From positions 62,001 to 126,000 of the forward strand of contig JAJPHG010000035.1 of the NCBI GenBank assembly GCA_021325375.1: a DNA stretch of 64,000 nt, written 5' to 3'. Origin of the DNA: Alphaproteobacteria bacterium (lineage in GTDB: Bacteria; Pseudomonadota; Alphaproteobacteria; Micropepsales; Micropepsaceae). A program made the position numbers and the translations under genes. The notes below the pieces were generated by a model that was given only the letters and a program-made list of their open reading frames with translations, was not told the origin of the DNA and did not search any database. Shown here piece after piece: positions 55,311-63,813 of this stretch. The stretch's first letter is position 1; each line of letters opens with the position of its first letter.

Positions 55311-55733
55311 TGGGTACCTGCTCGGCGCGCTGTCTTTTCCCGCCGTGAAACCCGGAATGCCGTCCGAGAATTCCACCCAGTCGTGTTTGCTGCGCTCGAA
55401 GACCGAGCGCAGCGGCGCGGGGAAGTGCGGATCGGCAAAGGCGCCGACGGCGATGCCGTAGCGGCCGGGATGGTTGGCGGTCTGCCAATAGACCGTCGAG
55501 CCGCAATCGGGACAGAAGTGGAAGCTGAGCTTGCGCCCTTCCACGAAACGCTCATGGACGCGCGAGGGGCCTGAGAGTGAAACCTGCGCCGCCTCATAAT
55601 AAGCGCCGACGCCGAACGGGGAACCCGTCCGGCGCTGGCACTCGATGCAATTGCATAGCGACACGACCGCGGGCTCGCCCTCGGCGCACGCTTGGAGCGC
55701 GCCGCAGCAGCAGCGTGCGGTCCGCGCGCTCAA
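55290..55733 (-). CDS. GFA-family protein (glutathione-dependent formaldehyde-activating enzyme-like)
   Basis: 147 residues. GFA/CENP-V zinc fold: CCCGALQACAEG at the start, LCNCIECQRRTGSPFGVGAYY, FHFCPDCGSTVYWQ, and conserved aromatics (VEFSDGIPGF). Formaldehyde-related activity is not established for most members. A TTG at 55733 overlaps the peroxiredoxin stop (TTGA), with translation presumably coupled to it. The last residues (YPIRHGRA) are encoded by the palindromic repeat, so the natural C-terminus was probably replaced or extended by repeat insertion. Confidence 0.85.
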   Translation of the reverse strand: MSARTARCCCGALQACAEGEPAVVSLCNCIECQRRTGSPFGVGAYYEAAQVSLSGPSRVHERFVEGRKLSFHFCPDCGSTVYWQTANHPGRYGIAVGAFADPHFPAPLRSVFERSKHDWVEFSDGIPGFTAGKDSAPSRYPIRHGRA

Positions 55734-56212
55734 AGCTGCTTGATCACGTGCTCGGCGCTGGAGACCGAGAACGCGCCGGGCTCCTCGACGTCGAGCACCT
55801 TCACGACGCCGTTGTCGACGATCATCGCATAGCGCTTGCTGCGCTGGCCCATGCCGAACTTGCTCGCGTCCATCTCCAGGCCGAGCGCGCGCGTGAAATC
55901 GCCGTTGCCGTCGGCCAGCATCACCACCTTGCCGCCCGCGCCCTGGTTGTCGCCCCAGGCGCCCATCACGAAAGCGTCATTGACCGACAGACAGGCGATG
56001 GTGTCGACACCCTTGGCGTGGATCGCGGCCGCGTTCTGGATGAAGCCCGGCAGGTGCTTGGCCGAGCAGGTCGGCGTGAACGCGCCGGGCAGCGCGAAAA
56101 GGACGACCTTCTTGCCGTCGAAAAGTTCCGACGTCGTGATCGGCTTCGGTCCGCCGTCTTTCATCTGCATCAATGTCGCGGACGGAATCTTGTCACCCAC
56201 CTTGATCGTCAT
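55730..56212 (-). CDS. Peroxiredoxin (Prx5/AhpE-like, PrxII type)
   Basis: 160 residues. Thiol peroxidase with the Prx5 signature LPGAFTPTCSAKHLPGF (peroxidatic Cys after PxxxT), VNDAFVMGAWG and KVVMLADGNGDFTRALGLEMD. Only that cysteine and one in IACLS are present. Uses glutathione/glutaredoxin in relatives. ATG 56212 has an ideal AAGGAG 8 bases before. It leads the peroxiredoxin-GFA pair, both plausible thiol-stress functions. Confidence 0.95.
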   Translation of the reverse strand: MTIKVGDKIPSATLMQMKDGGPKPITTSELFDGKKVVLFALPGAFTPTCSAKHLPGFIQNAAAIHAKGVDTIACLSVNDAFVMGAWGDNQGAGGKVVMLADGNGDFTRALGLEMDASKFGMGQRSKRYAMIVDNGVVKVLDVEEPGAFSVSSAEHVIKQL

Positions 56213-56295
56213 GTTCGCTCCTTTTTGGGGCACGTTGGCCGGGGCGGGTTGTAGCCCAGCGTTTCGCCTGCGGCAAAGGAATGTTAGGGTCGGGC

Positions 56296-56886
56296 ATGGC
56301 GGCGAAAGACCCTACAGCGCGTCCGGCCGAAGGCTTCCTTCTCGGCAAGCTCCTGGTCGCGCTTCCCGGCATGCCCGATCCGCGCTTCGCCAAGAGCGTG
56401 ATCTACATGTGCACCCACACCGAGAAGGGCGCGATGGGCATCATCGTCAACAAGCCGTTCGACGGCCTGACCTTCCGCGAGGTCGTCGCCAAGCTCGACG
56501 TCGAGGTCACGCCCGCCACGCCCGATCCGCCGATCCTGTTCGGCGGCCCCGTGGGCACGGGCCAGGGCTTCGTGCTGCACACGTCCGAATATCCGGGCGG
56601 CGAGGCGACGATGCCGGTGACGTCGGAGATTTCGCTCACCGCGACCGTCGACATCCTGCGCGCGATCGCGCAAGGCCGCGGGCCTTTGAAGGCGCTCTTC
56701 GCGCTCGGCTATGCCGGCTGGGGGCCGGGCCAGATCGAGGACGAGCTCACCTCCAACGGCTGGATCATGTGCGAGGCCGACCAGCGCATCGTCTTCGGCG
56801 GCGATTTCGACGGCAAATGGAAAGCGGCGCTGGCCACCATCGGCGCGGACATCTCGGGACTGTCGTCGGACGCGGGACGGGCGTGA
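56296..56886 (+). CDS. yqgE: YqgE/AlgH family protein (DUF179)
   Basis: 196 residues. DUF179 hallmarks: GKLLVALPGMPDPRFAKSVIYMCTHTEKGAMGIIVNKPF, LFGGPVGTGQGFVLHT, and GYAGWGPGQIEDELTSNGWI. Function unproven; linked to envelope stress and polysaccharide regulation in some species. TTAGGG 8 bases before ATG 56296 supports that start over ATG 56281. It is divergent from the peroxiredoxin gene and is followed by repeat family A copy 3. Confidence 0.94.
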   Translation: MAAKDPTARPAEGFLLGKLLVALPGMPDPRFAKSVIYMCTHTEKGAMGIIVNKPFDGLTFREVVAKLDVEVTPATPDPPILFGGPVGTGQGFVLHTSEYPGGEATMPVTSEISLTATVDILRAIAQGRGPLKALFALGYAGWGPGQIEDELTSNGWIMCEADQRIVFGGDFDGKWKAALATIGADISGLSSDAGRA

Positions 56887-56891
56887 TTCCT

Positions 56892-57025
56892 ACCCTCCCC
56901 TTGAGGGAGGGTCGACAATTTGCGAAGCGCAGCGGAGCAAATTTCGGGGAGGGGTTGGCGGTCCGCGCAAGTACCCCTCCCCGAAAAATGCTTCGCATTT
57001 TTCGACCCTCCCTCAAGGGGAGGGT
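56892..57025. repeat. Family A palindromic repeat, copy 3
   Basis: 134-bp copy with the same ends and core as 612-746 and 8542-8673 (CCCTCCCCTTGAGGGAGG, GCAAATTTCGGGGAGGGG, GAAAAATGCTTCGCATTTTTCG). In the inner hairpin the loop-flanking bases changed together (ACGC...GCGT to ATGC...GCAT), so pairing is kept by a compensatory change. It lies between the convergent yqgE and GGDAF/EAL genes. Confidence 0.92.
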
Positions 57026-57029
57026 TTGT

Positions 57030-59837
57030 CTACACCGCCGTTCCCGTGTCGTAGTGCCGCGCGATGTAGTTGAGCGTGTCGGCGAGCGGCAGCGGGGGCG
57101 AGAAATAAAATCCTTGCGCGTACTCGCAGCCGAGATCGCGCAGATGGCGCGCGTGCTCCTCGTTCTCGACGCCCTCGACCACGACCACGCGCTTCAGGTC
57201 GTGGGCGAGCGCCACGATGGAGCCGAGCACGACCGCGCTGTCGGATTCGCTGTGCGTACCGCCGTGGCGCGACAGAAAGCTCTGGTCGATCTTGACGGTG
57301 TCGAAGGGCAGGTCCTTGAGCCGCGACAGGCTCGACTGCCCGGTGCCGAAATCGTCGATGGACAGCCCGAGCCCGAGCGCGCGGATGCGCTTGAGCGTGG
57401 CCTGGACGTTCGACGCGGCGGCGCTTTCGGTGATCTCGAGCTTGAGCGTGCCGGGCGGCAGAGCGCAGGTCTCGAGCAGCCGGCGCAGGAAATTCTCCAG
57501 CGCCGGATCGCGCAGCTGCCGGGGCGAGACGTTCACGCTGACGAACAGCGGCGGGGTCAGCGGAAAGAAGCGCTGCCATTGCGCGAGGTCGTGGCCCGCG
57601 CGCTCGAGCACGAAATGGCCGAGCGTCGCGATCAGCCCCGTCTCCTCGGAATGGGCGATGAAGTCGGAGGGCGAGACGAGTCCCCGCTCGGGATGCTGCC
57701 AGCGCAGCAGCGCCTCGAAGCCCGCGACCGCGCCGTCGGAAAGACGCACGATCGGCTGGTAAAACACTTCGAGCTGGTCGTGCTCGACGGCGCCGCGCAG
57801 CTCGGCTTCAAGTGCTACGGAATCCTCCGGCGGGCGCGCGTTCATCGTGCGCGCATAGACACGCGCGCAGCCGCCGCCGTCCTGCTTGGCCTGGGCGAGC
57901 GCGAGCTCGGCGTTGCGCACGAGATCGGCCGCGTCGCGCGCGTCGTGCCCGACGGTGACGCCGACGCTCGCCGGCGCGAAGATGCTGCGGCCGTCCTGCG
58001 CATAAGCGGCCCCGCAGAGCTTGACGAGCTCGTCGCCCAGGGATTGCGCATCCTCCTGGGCGTGGCGCAACAGCACCGCGAACGCGTCGCCGCCGAAGCG
58101 GAACACCTCGGCCGTGCCGCCGAAATGGGTCGAGAGCCGCTCGGCGGCGCGCACCAGCACCGCGTCGGCGCCGGCATCGCCCAGGCTCGCATGGATCGAC
58201 TTGAAGCGGTCGATGTCGAGCAGCGCCACCATCGTGTCCAGGAAGCCGTCGCCAAGATGGCTCAAGCTCTCGTTCATCGCGGCGCGATTGGGAAGGCCGG
58301 TCAGGGGATCGCGCAGCGAATGCGCGGCGGGCGCCTCCATCTCCTTGCGCCCGGTGATGTCGGCGATGAGGCCGAGGCAGCGGCTGGCATGCTTGTCGCC
58401 CATCATCGTCGCGCGCAATTCGAACCAGCGGTAGCGCGCGGCCTCGTCGCGCGCGCGGAACTCGATGCGGAACGCCAGCCCCGCCTGCGCGCGGTAGTCG
58501 CCGAGCGCCTGCTCGTAGACCGCGCGGTCCTCGGGGTGAATGCGCCGGACCCAGGCCTGATGCGGCATGCGGCCCGTGGTCTCGTTCAGGCCCAGGAGCG
58601 ACGCGGCCTCCGACGACAGCAGCACCTCGTCGCCGTCGAATTCGAGATCGAAGATGCCCTGATGCGACGCGCCGATCGCCTGGAGCTCCTTGGGCGAGCC
58701 CATGCGCGGCATGGGCAGCACCGCGATCCCCTCGCCCGCCGCCACGGCGAGCGCGAGGAGGACGGCGCCCGCGGCCGCGAAGCCGCCCGCGATGTCGGGG
58801 GCCGCGGTCGTGCTGCCGAGGACGCCCAGCGACGTCATCGCCGCCGCCAGCGTCACCAGCGCGAAGACGGCGGCGCTGGGCGCCAGAACGCGCGCGGGCT
58901 GCGAGCCGTAACGGCCGCGATGGACGAGATAGGCGGTGATCGCGGCGGTGCCGAGCACGACCAGCACATAGATGACGAGCGTCGCGGCCGGCGCGCCGAC
59001 ATAGGCGAGTGCTGCGACGAGGCAGAGCGCGATCGTTCCCCAGCGCAGCCAGCGCACGGCCCAGGGCCATGCGGCGCCGATCGGCACGATCGTGTCGGCG
59101 AGCCGCGCCCCGGCCGCGAGCGCGAGGCCTGCGAACAGCGCGGTGAGGCCGTAAGGCCCGCCGACATGGGTCGCCAGGCTCGCGTCGAACATTCCGGTGC
59201 CCGCGAGCCGCGCGAGAAGGACGAAGAGCAGCGTCGCCGCCGCCCACACCGGCGGCTTGTGCCCCGTCATCACCGCGAGCCCGCCGGTGATCGCGGCAGC
59301 GGCGAAGATCAGTCCCGCGACCGCGGCGATGAAGATGGCGAGCTGGCGGTTGTGGGAAGCGAGCGCGGGCTCTGTCCAGGCGAGCAGCGAGGGCGGGCTC
59401 GGCGCGTTCGCGATCTCGATCGCAAGACTGATCGAGCCGCCTGGCGGCACCATCACGCGATAGGCGTGTCCGCCATAGGCTTTCGCCGGCTCGGCGATGG
59501 CGCCGGGATCGGTGCTCGCCAGGCTGATGACCGCAGGCCGCGTCGAATGCGGCAGCACCTCGAACGCCATCTCGGAGGACTGCCCCGCCTCGAGGATGCG
59601 CGTCGCGGCGCGTGCCGAGCTGTTCGTCACGGTGAGCGAATACCAGCTCGCGGATTTCGGCTGGACGCTCGCCGGCATCTTGTAGGGCCCGAGCGCGTCC
59701 TGCAGCTCGATCACCACATCGGGCTGACCGAGATCGACGGTGTGGGAATCTTTCGGTGCGGGCGGCGGCGGCGCGGCGGCCGCGAGCGTGCCCACGAACG
59801 CGGCAACGAGCGCAACGGCAAAGAGAGATCGTTTCAT
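57030..59837 (-). CDS. Membrane PAS-GGDEF(degenerate)-EAL protein
   Basis: 935 residues. A signal peptide (about 1-22), a periplasmic beta-type sensor region (about 30-160), seven or eight transmembrane helices (about 165-372), a PAS-like domain (about 388-498), a GGDEF domain (about 505-660) and an EAL domain (about 670-930). The GGDEF signature is FGGDAF (582-586), with Ala replacing the key Glu, so diguanylate cyclase activity is unlikely. The EAL side is complete: GFEALLRW (E708), SVNVSPRQL, LEITES, IDDFGTG, VKID, and VEGVE. It should therefore be a c-di-GMP phosphodiesterase whose cyclase-like domain may sense GTP. ATG 59837 precedes the signal peptide; TTG 59855 is in frame. Confidence 0.93.
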   Translation of the reverse strand: MKRSLFAVALVAAFVGTLAAAAPPPPAPKDSHTVDLGQPDVVIELQDALGPYKMPASVQPKSASWYSLTVTNSSARAATRILEAGQSSEMAFEVLPHSTRPAVISLASTDPGAIAEPAKAYGGHAYRVMVPPGGSISLAIEIANAPSPPSLLAWTEPALASHNRQLAIFIAAVAGLIFAAAAITGGLAVMTGHKPPVWAAATLLFVLLARLAGTGMFDASLATHVGGPYGLTALFAGLALAAGARLADTIVPIGAAWPWAVRWLRWGTIALCLVAALAYVGAPAATLVIYVLVVLGTAAITAYLVHRGRYGSQPARVLAPSAAVFALVTLAAAMTSLGVLGSTTAAPDIAGGFAAAGAVLLALAVAAGEGIAVLPMPRMGSPKELQAIGASHQGIFDLEFDGDEVLLSSEAASLLGLNETTGRMPHQAWVRRIHPEDRAVYEQALGDYRAQAGLAFRIEFRARDEAARYRWFELRATMMGDKHASRCLGLIADITGRKEMEAPAAHSLRDPLTGLPNRAAMNESLSHLGDGFLDTMVALLDIDRFKSIHASLGDAGADAVLVRAAERLSTHFGGTAEVFRFGGDAFAVLLRHAQEDAQSLGDELVKLCGAAYAQDGRSIFAPASVGVTVGHDARDAADLVRNAELALAQAKQDGGGCARVYARTMNARPPEDSVALEAELRGAVEHDQLEVFYQPIVRLSDGAVAGFEALLRWQHPERGLVSPSDFIAHSEETGLIATLGHFVLERAGHDLAQWQRFFPLTPPLFVSVNVSPRQLRDPALENFLRRLLETCALPPGTLKLEITESAAASNVQATLKRIRALGLGLSIDDFGTGQSSLSRLKDLPFDTVKIDQSFLSRHGGTHSESDSAVVLGSIVALAHDLKRVVVVEGVENEEHARHLRDLGCEYAQGFYFSPPLPLADTLNYIARHYDTGTAV

Positions 59838-59874
59838 CACGCCCGGTTGATCCAAGGTATCGAGAGAAAGGCGG

Positions 59875-60483
59875 CTAACCTACAGGCGGGTCGTCCGCCA
59901 GCAAAGCGAACAAGGCGTGATCGCGCCACTCACCGTTAATCTGGAGATAGCCGCGCGCCAGGCCCTCCTGGCGGAACCCCGCCTTGAGCAGAAGGTTCTG
60001 CGACGGCGCGTTGGACGGCAGGCACGCCGCCTCGATCCGGTGCAGACCCAAGGTCGAGAAGATGAACGGCACCAGCGCCCGCACCGCGTCGAACATATAG
60101 CCCTGACGCGCGAAGCGCTCGCCGATCCAATAGCCGAGCGCGCAGCATTGCGTGACGCCGCGGCGCACGTTGGAGAGCGTGCAACCGCCCATCAGCGTGT
60201 CGTCGTCCTTGCGGAAGACGAAGAACGCATAGGCCGTGTCGGCCCGCGTCTCCTTCTGATAGCGCTTGATGCGGCGGCGGAACGCGCTCTTGGTGAGTTC
60301 GTCGCTCGCCCACACCGGCTCCCAGGGCGCAAGGAACGCGCGGCTCTCGCTGCGCACCTTCGCCCAGCCCGTATAGTCGCCGATCCGCGGATAGCGCAGA
60401 TAGACGCCGCTGCCTCTGATCGTCGGCTGCTGGCCCCCGGGAAAGGTGAGGCCGCGCATGAAAGCCATCGGTCCGGTGTTCAT
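59875..60483 (-). CDS. GNAT-family N-acetyltransferase (RimJ-like)
   Basis: 202 residues. Acetyl-CoA fold with RYPRIGDYTGWAKVR start, LGYWIGERFARQGYMFDAV acetyl-CoA loop (R/Q-x-x-G-x-G/A), and GLHRIEAACLPSNAPSQNLLLKAGFRQEGLARGY. The family includes acetylators of ribosomal protein N-termini and antibiotics; substrate here unknown. Its ATG overlaps the M16 peptidase stop (ATGA). Confidence 0.93.
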   Translation of the reverse strand: MNTGPMAFMRGLTFPGGQQPTIRGSGVYLRYPRIGDYTGWAKVRSESRAFLAPWEPVWASDELTKSAFRRRIKRYQKETRADTAYAFFVFRKDDDTLMGGCTLSNVRRGVTQCCALGYWIGERFARQGYMFDAVRALVPFIFSTLGLHRIEAACLPSNAPSQNLLLKAGFRQEGLARGYLQINGEWRDHALFALLADDPPVG

Positions 60484-61766
60484 TCGGCGGCGCGCATCGA
60501 AACCGTTCCGCCGAAGCGGCCCGCGAAGACATCGTAGTTCTCAAGCTGCCCCACGGGCCCGAGCGAGACCATCGTCGGACGCTCCGACGCCATGAGCCTC
60601 TCGCCGACGCGGCGTATCGCGGCCGCGTCGACCTCATCGAGCCTGGCGAGCTGCTCGGCGGTGGAGAGCACGCGGCCGTGACTGAACATCTGGCCCGCGA
60701 TCTGCTCGGCGCGGCCGGCCGGGCGCTCCAGGCCCATGAGCAGGCTCGATCTGAGCTGGGCTTTGGCGCGCGCGATCTCGGCCTCGGTGGGACTTGCCGC
60801 AAGTGCCGCCATCTCGCCCGCGACCACGGGCGCGATCTGGCCCGCCTCGGCCTCGCCGGTGCCGGTGTAGATCGCGACGACGCCGCTGTCGTCGGCGGCC
60901 TGCGTGAAGGCGGTGATCGTGTAGCAGAGGCCGCGTTTCTCGCGCACCTCCTGGAAAAGCCGCGAGGACATGCCGCCGCCGAGCGCGGTGACGTAGACCT
61001 GCAGCGCATAGATCTCGGGATCGGTCTGGCTGAGACCGGGGAACGCGAAGGCCATGTGGGCCTGCTCGAGATCGTCGCTCTCGCGCCGCTCGCCGCCCAT
61101 CCAGCGCGCGGGCAACGGCTCGGCGGTGCGGCCCGGACGCAGGCAGGAGAGCTTGTCCTCAGCCAGCCGCATCATCTCCTCATGCGTCACGGCGCCGGAG
61201 GAAACGAGCACCATGCTGCCGGCCAGATAGTTCGCGCCCATATAGGTGCGCAGATCGGCCTGGCTGAACGCCGAGACGGTCGCGTCCTCGCCCAGGATCG
61301 GCCAGCCCATCGGCTGGCCGGGATAGATCGTCGCCTGAAGGTGATCGAAGATGATGTCGTCGGGCGTGTCGCGCGCCTGGCCGATCTCCTGCAGCACCAC
61401 CTGGCGCTCGCGCTCGAGCTCGGCCTGATCGAATGTCGGCCGGGTGAGGATGTCGGAGAGGATGTCGAGCGCGAGCGGCACGTCGGCTTTCAGCGCGCGC
61501 GCATGGAACGCGGTCTGCTCGCGGCTGGTATAGGCGTTCAGGAATCCGCCGACGGCTTCGATCTCCTCGGCGATGTCGCGCGCCGAGCGGCGCTCGGTGC
61601 CCTTGAACGCCATGTGCTCGAGCATATGGCTGACGCCCATGATGGGCCTGGTCTCGTTGCGCGAGCCGCAATTGACCCACAGGCCGAGAGCCGCGCTTTC
61701 GAGCTGCTTCATCGGATCGGTGACAATGGTCAAGCCATTGGAAAGACGGGAGATTTCGACGTTCAT
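60480..61766 (-). CDS. M16-family zinc peptidase (processing-peptidase-like)
   Basis: 428 residues. Inverted zinc motif HMLEHMAFKGT (HxxEH) with the downstream Glu in EEIEAVGGFLNAYTSREQT; this is an active-site-bearing M16B subunit like mitochondrial processing peptidase beta. The C-terminal half carries the second M16 domain with the lid and Gly-rich GGGMSSRLFQEVREKRGL. The site is complete, so a peptidase is likely. Overlaps thrC upstream and GNAT downstream by 4 bp each. Confidence 0.95.
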   Translation of the reverse strand: MNVEISRLSNGLTIVTDPMKQLESAALGLWVNCGSRNETRPIMGVSHMLEHMAFKGTERRSARDIAEEIEAVGGFLNAYTSREQTAFHARALKADVPLALDILSDILTRPTFDQAELERERQVVLQEIGQARDTPDDIIFDHLQATIYPGQPMGWPILGEDATVSAFSQADLRTYMGANYLAGSMVLVSSGAVTHEEMMRLAEDKLSCLRPGRTAEPLPARWMGGERRESDDLEQAHMAFAFPGLSQTDPEIYALQVYVTALGGGMSSRLFQEVREKRGLCYTITAFTQAADDSGVVAIYTGTGEAEAGQIAPVVAGEMAALAASPTEAEIARAKAQLRSSLLMGLERPAGRAEQIAGQMFSHGRVLSTAEQLARLDEVDAAAIRRVGERLMASERPTMVSLGPVGQLENYDVFAGRFGGTVSMRAAE

Positions 61767-63115
61767 GCGGCGGGCACTCTAGCCGCGATGTATGAGCGAA
61801 CCAAGCCCAAATCGGGGCCCAGGACATCGAATTTTTCCGGCGCCTCCATGAGCCCGCTAAGCCTCGGGGGGAGCGCGGGAATTTGCCCGGTAGCCCTACG
61901 GACCACGTCCGGAAACTTGGCCGGATGGGCGGTCGACAGGACCACCACGGGCCCCCGGGACCGGACCTGTTCGGCGGCGGCCACGCCGACCGCGGTGTGG
62001 GGGTCGATCAGCCTGCCCGTCCCGGCATGGACGCGGGCGATGGTTTCGAGCGTCCGCGCGTCGTCGACGGCGTGGGCGCCGTAACGGCCAGCGAGATCGG
62101 CGCGGATGGGCGCGGGAAGCGCGATCCGCGTCCCGCCCATCGCCTCGCGCACATAAGCCGCGTCGCGGCCGCTCGCCTCGAACAGGGCGCGCTCGAAATT
62201 GCTCGCGACCTGGATGTCCATCGAGGGACTGAGCGTGCGGCGCGCGGGACCCGCTTCATAGATGCCGTCGTTGAGGGCGCGCGCCATGATGTCGTTGGCG
62301 TTCGTCGCGACGACGAGGCGCTCGATGCTCAAGCCCATGCGCATCGCCGCCTCGCCGGCGAAGACGTCGCCGAAATTTCCCGTCGGCACGACGAAGGTCG
62401 CGGGCGTCCCGAGCGTGGCCGTCGCGGTGAAGTAGTAGACGCTCTGCGCCGCGATGCGCGCGAAGTTGATCGAGTTGACGGCGGTGAGGCCCACCTTGCC
62501 CGCGAACGCCGCATCGGCGAACAACGCCTTCACCAGCGCCTGCGCATCGTCGAACGAGCCTTCGAGCGCGATGTTGTGGATATTGGCGTGGGGCGCGGTA
62601 GTCATCTGGCGGCGCTGCACCTCGGTGATGCGTCCCAAAGGATGCATCACGAAGACTTCGATGTTGGGAAGGCCGCCGAGCGCGGCGATCGCAGCCGACC
62701 CCGTGTCACCCGAGGTTGCGGCGAGAACCGTCGCGCGTCCGCCGCGCTCCGCCAGCGCGCGCGCGAACAGCCGCCCCAGCACCTGCATCGCGATATCCTT
62801 GAACGCCAGAGTGGGGCCGTGGAACAGCTCCAACAGGAAGCGGCCGGGCGCGATCTCGACGAGCGGGGCGATGCGCGGGTCGTCGAAGCCCGCGTAAGCG
62901 GCGGCGACGTCCGCCTTCAGCGCATCGTCCGGGAAATCGCCGCCGGCGAAACCTTTCAAGATCCGGAGCGCAACATCGTCATAAGCGGCGGCGCCCACAT
63001 CGACTTGCGGCCACGCAATGGGCAAGTAAAGACCGCCGTCGGGCGCGAGTCCCGACAGAAGCGCGTCCGTGAAGCCGCATTCGGGCGCCTGCCCTCGCGT
63101 GCTCAGATACCTCAT
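61763..63115 (-). CDS. thrC: Threonine synthase
   Basis: 450 residues. PLP enzyme converting phosphohomoserine to threonine; PLP lysine in GPTLAFKDIAMQVLGR, with TSGDTGSAAIAA as phosphate loop and NSINFARIAAQSVYYF. N-terminal MRYLSTRGQAPECGFTDALLSGLAPDGGLYLP is characteristic. With thrB at 53846-54796 it completes the last two threonine steps. Overlaps SURF1 (4 bp) and M16 (4 bp); the SURF1-thrC-M16 order is common in this class. Confidence 0.97.
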   Translation of the reverse strand: MRYLSTRGQAPECGFTDALLSGLAPDGGLYLPIAWPQVDVGAAAYDDVALRILKGFAGGDFPDDALKADVAAAYAGFDDPRIAPLVEIAPGRFLLELFHGPTLAFKDIAMQVLGRLFARALAERGGRATVLAATSGDTGSAAIAALGGLPNIEVFVMHPLGRITEVQRRQMTTAPHANIHNIALEGSFDDAQALVKALFADAAFAGKVGLTAVNSINFARIAAQSVYYFTATATLGTPATFVVPTGNFGDVFAGEAAMRMGLSIERLVVATNANDIMARALNDGIYEAGPARRTLSPSMDIQVASNFERALFEASGRDAAYVREAMGGTRIALPAPIRADLAGRYGAHAVDDARTLETIARVHAGTGRLIDPHTAVGVAAAEQVRSRGPVVVLSTAHPAKFPDVVRRATGQIPALPPRLSGLMEAPEKFDVLGPDLGLVRSYIAARVPAA

Positions 63116-63810
63116 CGCCAGACCAGCCGTTTGCGCGAGACATGATAGGCGAGATAGACGCCGAGCAGCACCGCCGCCAGCGCGAACCAGGTGATCGCGT
63201 ATTGCAGATGCTCGTTGCGGAACGCGACGACCGTCTGCCCGCCCTTCGGCCAGCCGCCTGGATTGGGCGTCGCATCCGCCTCGATGACGACGGGCGCCGC
63301 GAGCGCGATGCGATCGGCCTTCGCGATCGCCGCCACGTCGCGCGCGTACCAGATGCGGTGCGCGAGATCGGGCGTGGGCGTGAACGCTCCTGCCGCATCG
63401 GGCGTGCGCCAGATGCCGACGATGCGCACGTCACCGTCGAGCCGGCCTGCGCGGCGCGTCGCGGGATCGAGCTTCTCCTTCGGCACGATGCCGCGGTCGA
63501 CGAGGAAGGTCCGTCCATCCTTCACCGTGAACGGCACGATCACGTGATAGACGGGCGCACCGGTCTCGTCGGTGGCGAAGGCATAGGCTTCCTTCGAATT
63601 GTCGAAGCGGCCGTCGAGAGCGACACGGCGGTATTCGCCGACATGGGCGCCCGGCGCGATGGGCGCTGCGTGCATGTTGCGGTCGACCTGCGCTATCAGC
63701 GCCAGCTTCCATTGCAGCCGATCGAGCTGCCACACGCCCAATCCCACGAGGACGGCGAACAGCGCGGCCGCGGCAGCCGTGAACGCGGGCAGCGGACGGA
63801 ACGAAAGCAT
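63112..63810 (-). CDS. SURF1-family cytochrome oxidase assembly protein
   Basis: 232 residues. Two transmembrane helices, one at each end (about 9-27 and 205-223), bracket the periplasmic SURF1 domain. Family signatures seen are GVWQLDRLQWK near the start, FLVDRGIVP, and NEHLQYAITWFALAAVLLGVYL at the end. Helps insert heme a into cytochrome oxidase. Starts 3 bases after the DUF983 stop; overlaps thrC by 4 bp. Confidence 0.95.
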   Translation of the reverse strand: MLSFRPLPAFTAAAAALFAVLVGLGVWQLDRLQWKLALIAQVDRNMHAAPIAPGAHVGEYRRVALDGRFDNSKEAYAFATDETGAPVYHVIVPFTVKDGRTFLVDRGIVPKEKLDPATRRAGRLDGDVRIVGIWRTPDAAGAFTPTPDLAHRIWYARDVAAIAKADRIALAAPVVIEADATPNPGGWPKGGQTVVAFRNEHLQYAITWFALAAVLLGVYLAYHVSRKRLVWR

Positions 63811-63813
63811 CGC

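Noticed and set aside
55836..59939. 1,367-codon plus-strand frame
   Set aside because: Antisense to the peroxiredoxin and the PAS/GGDAF/EAL gene, crosses yqgE and a repeat, low-complexity composition.
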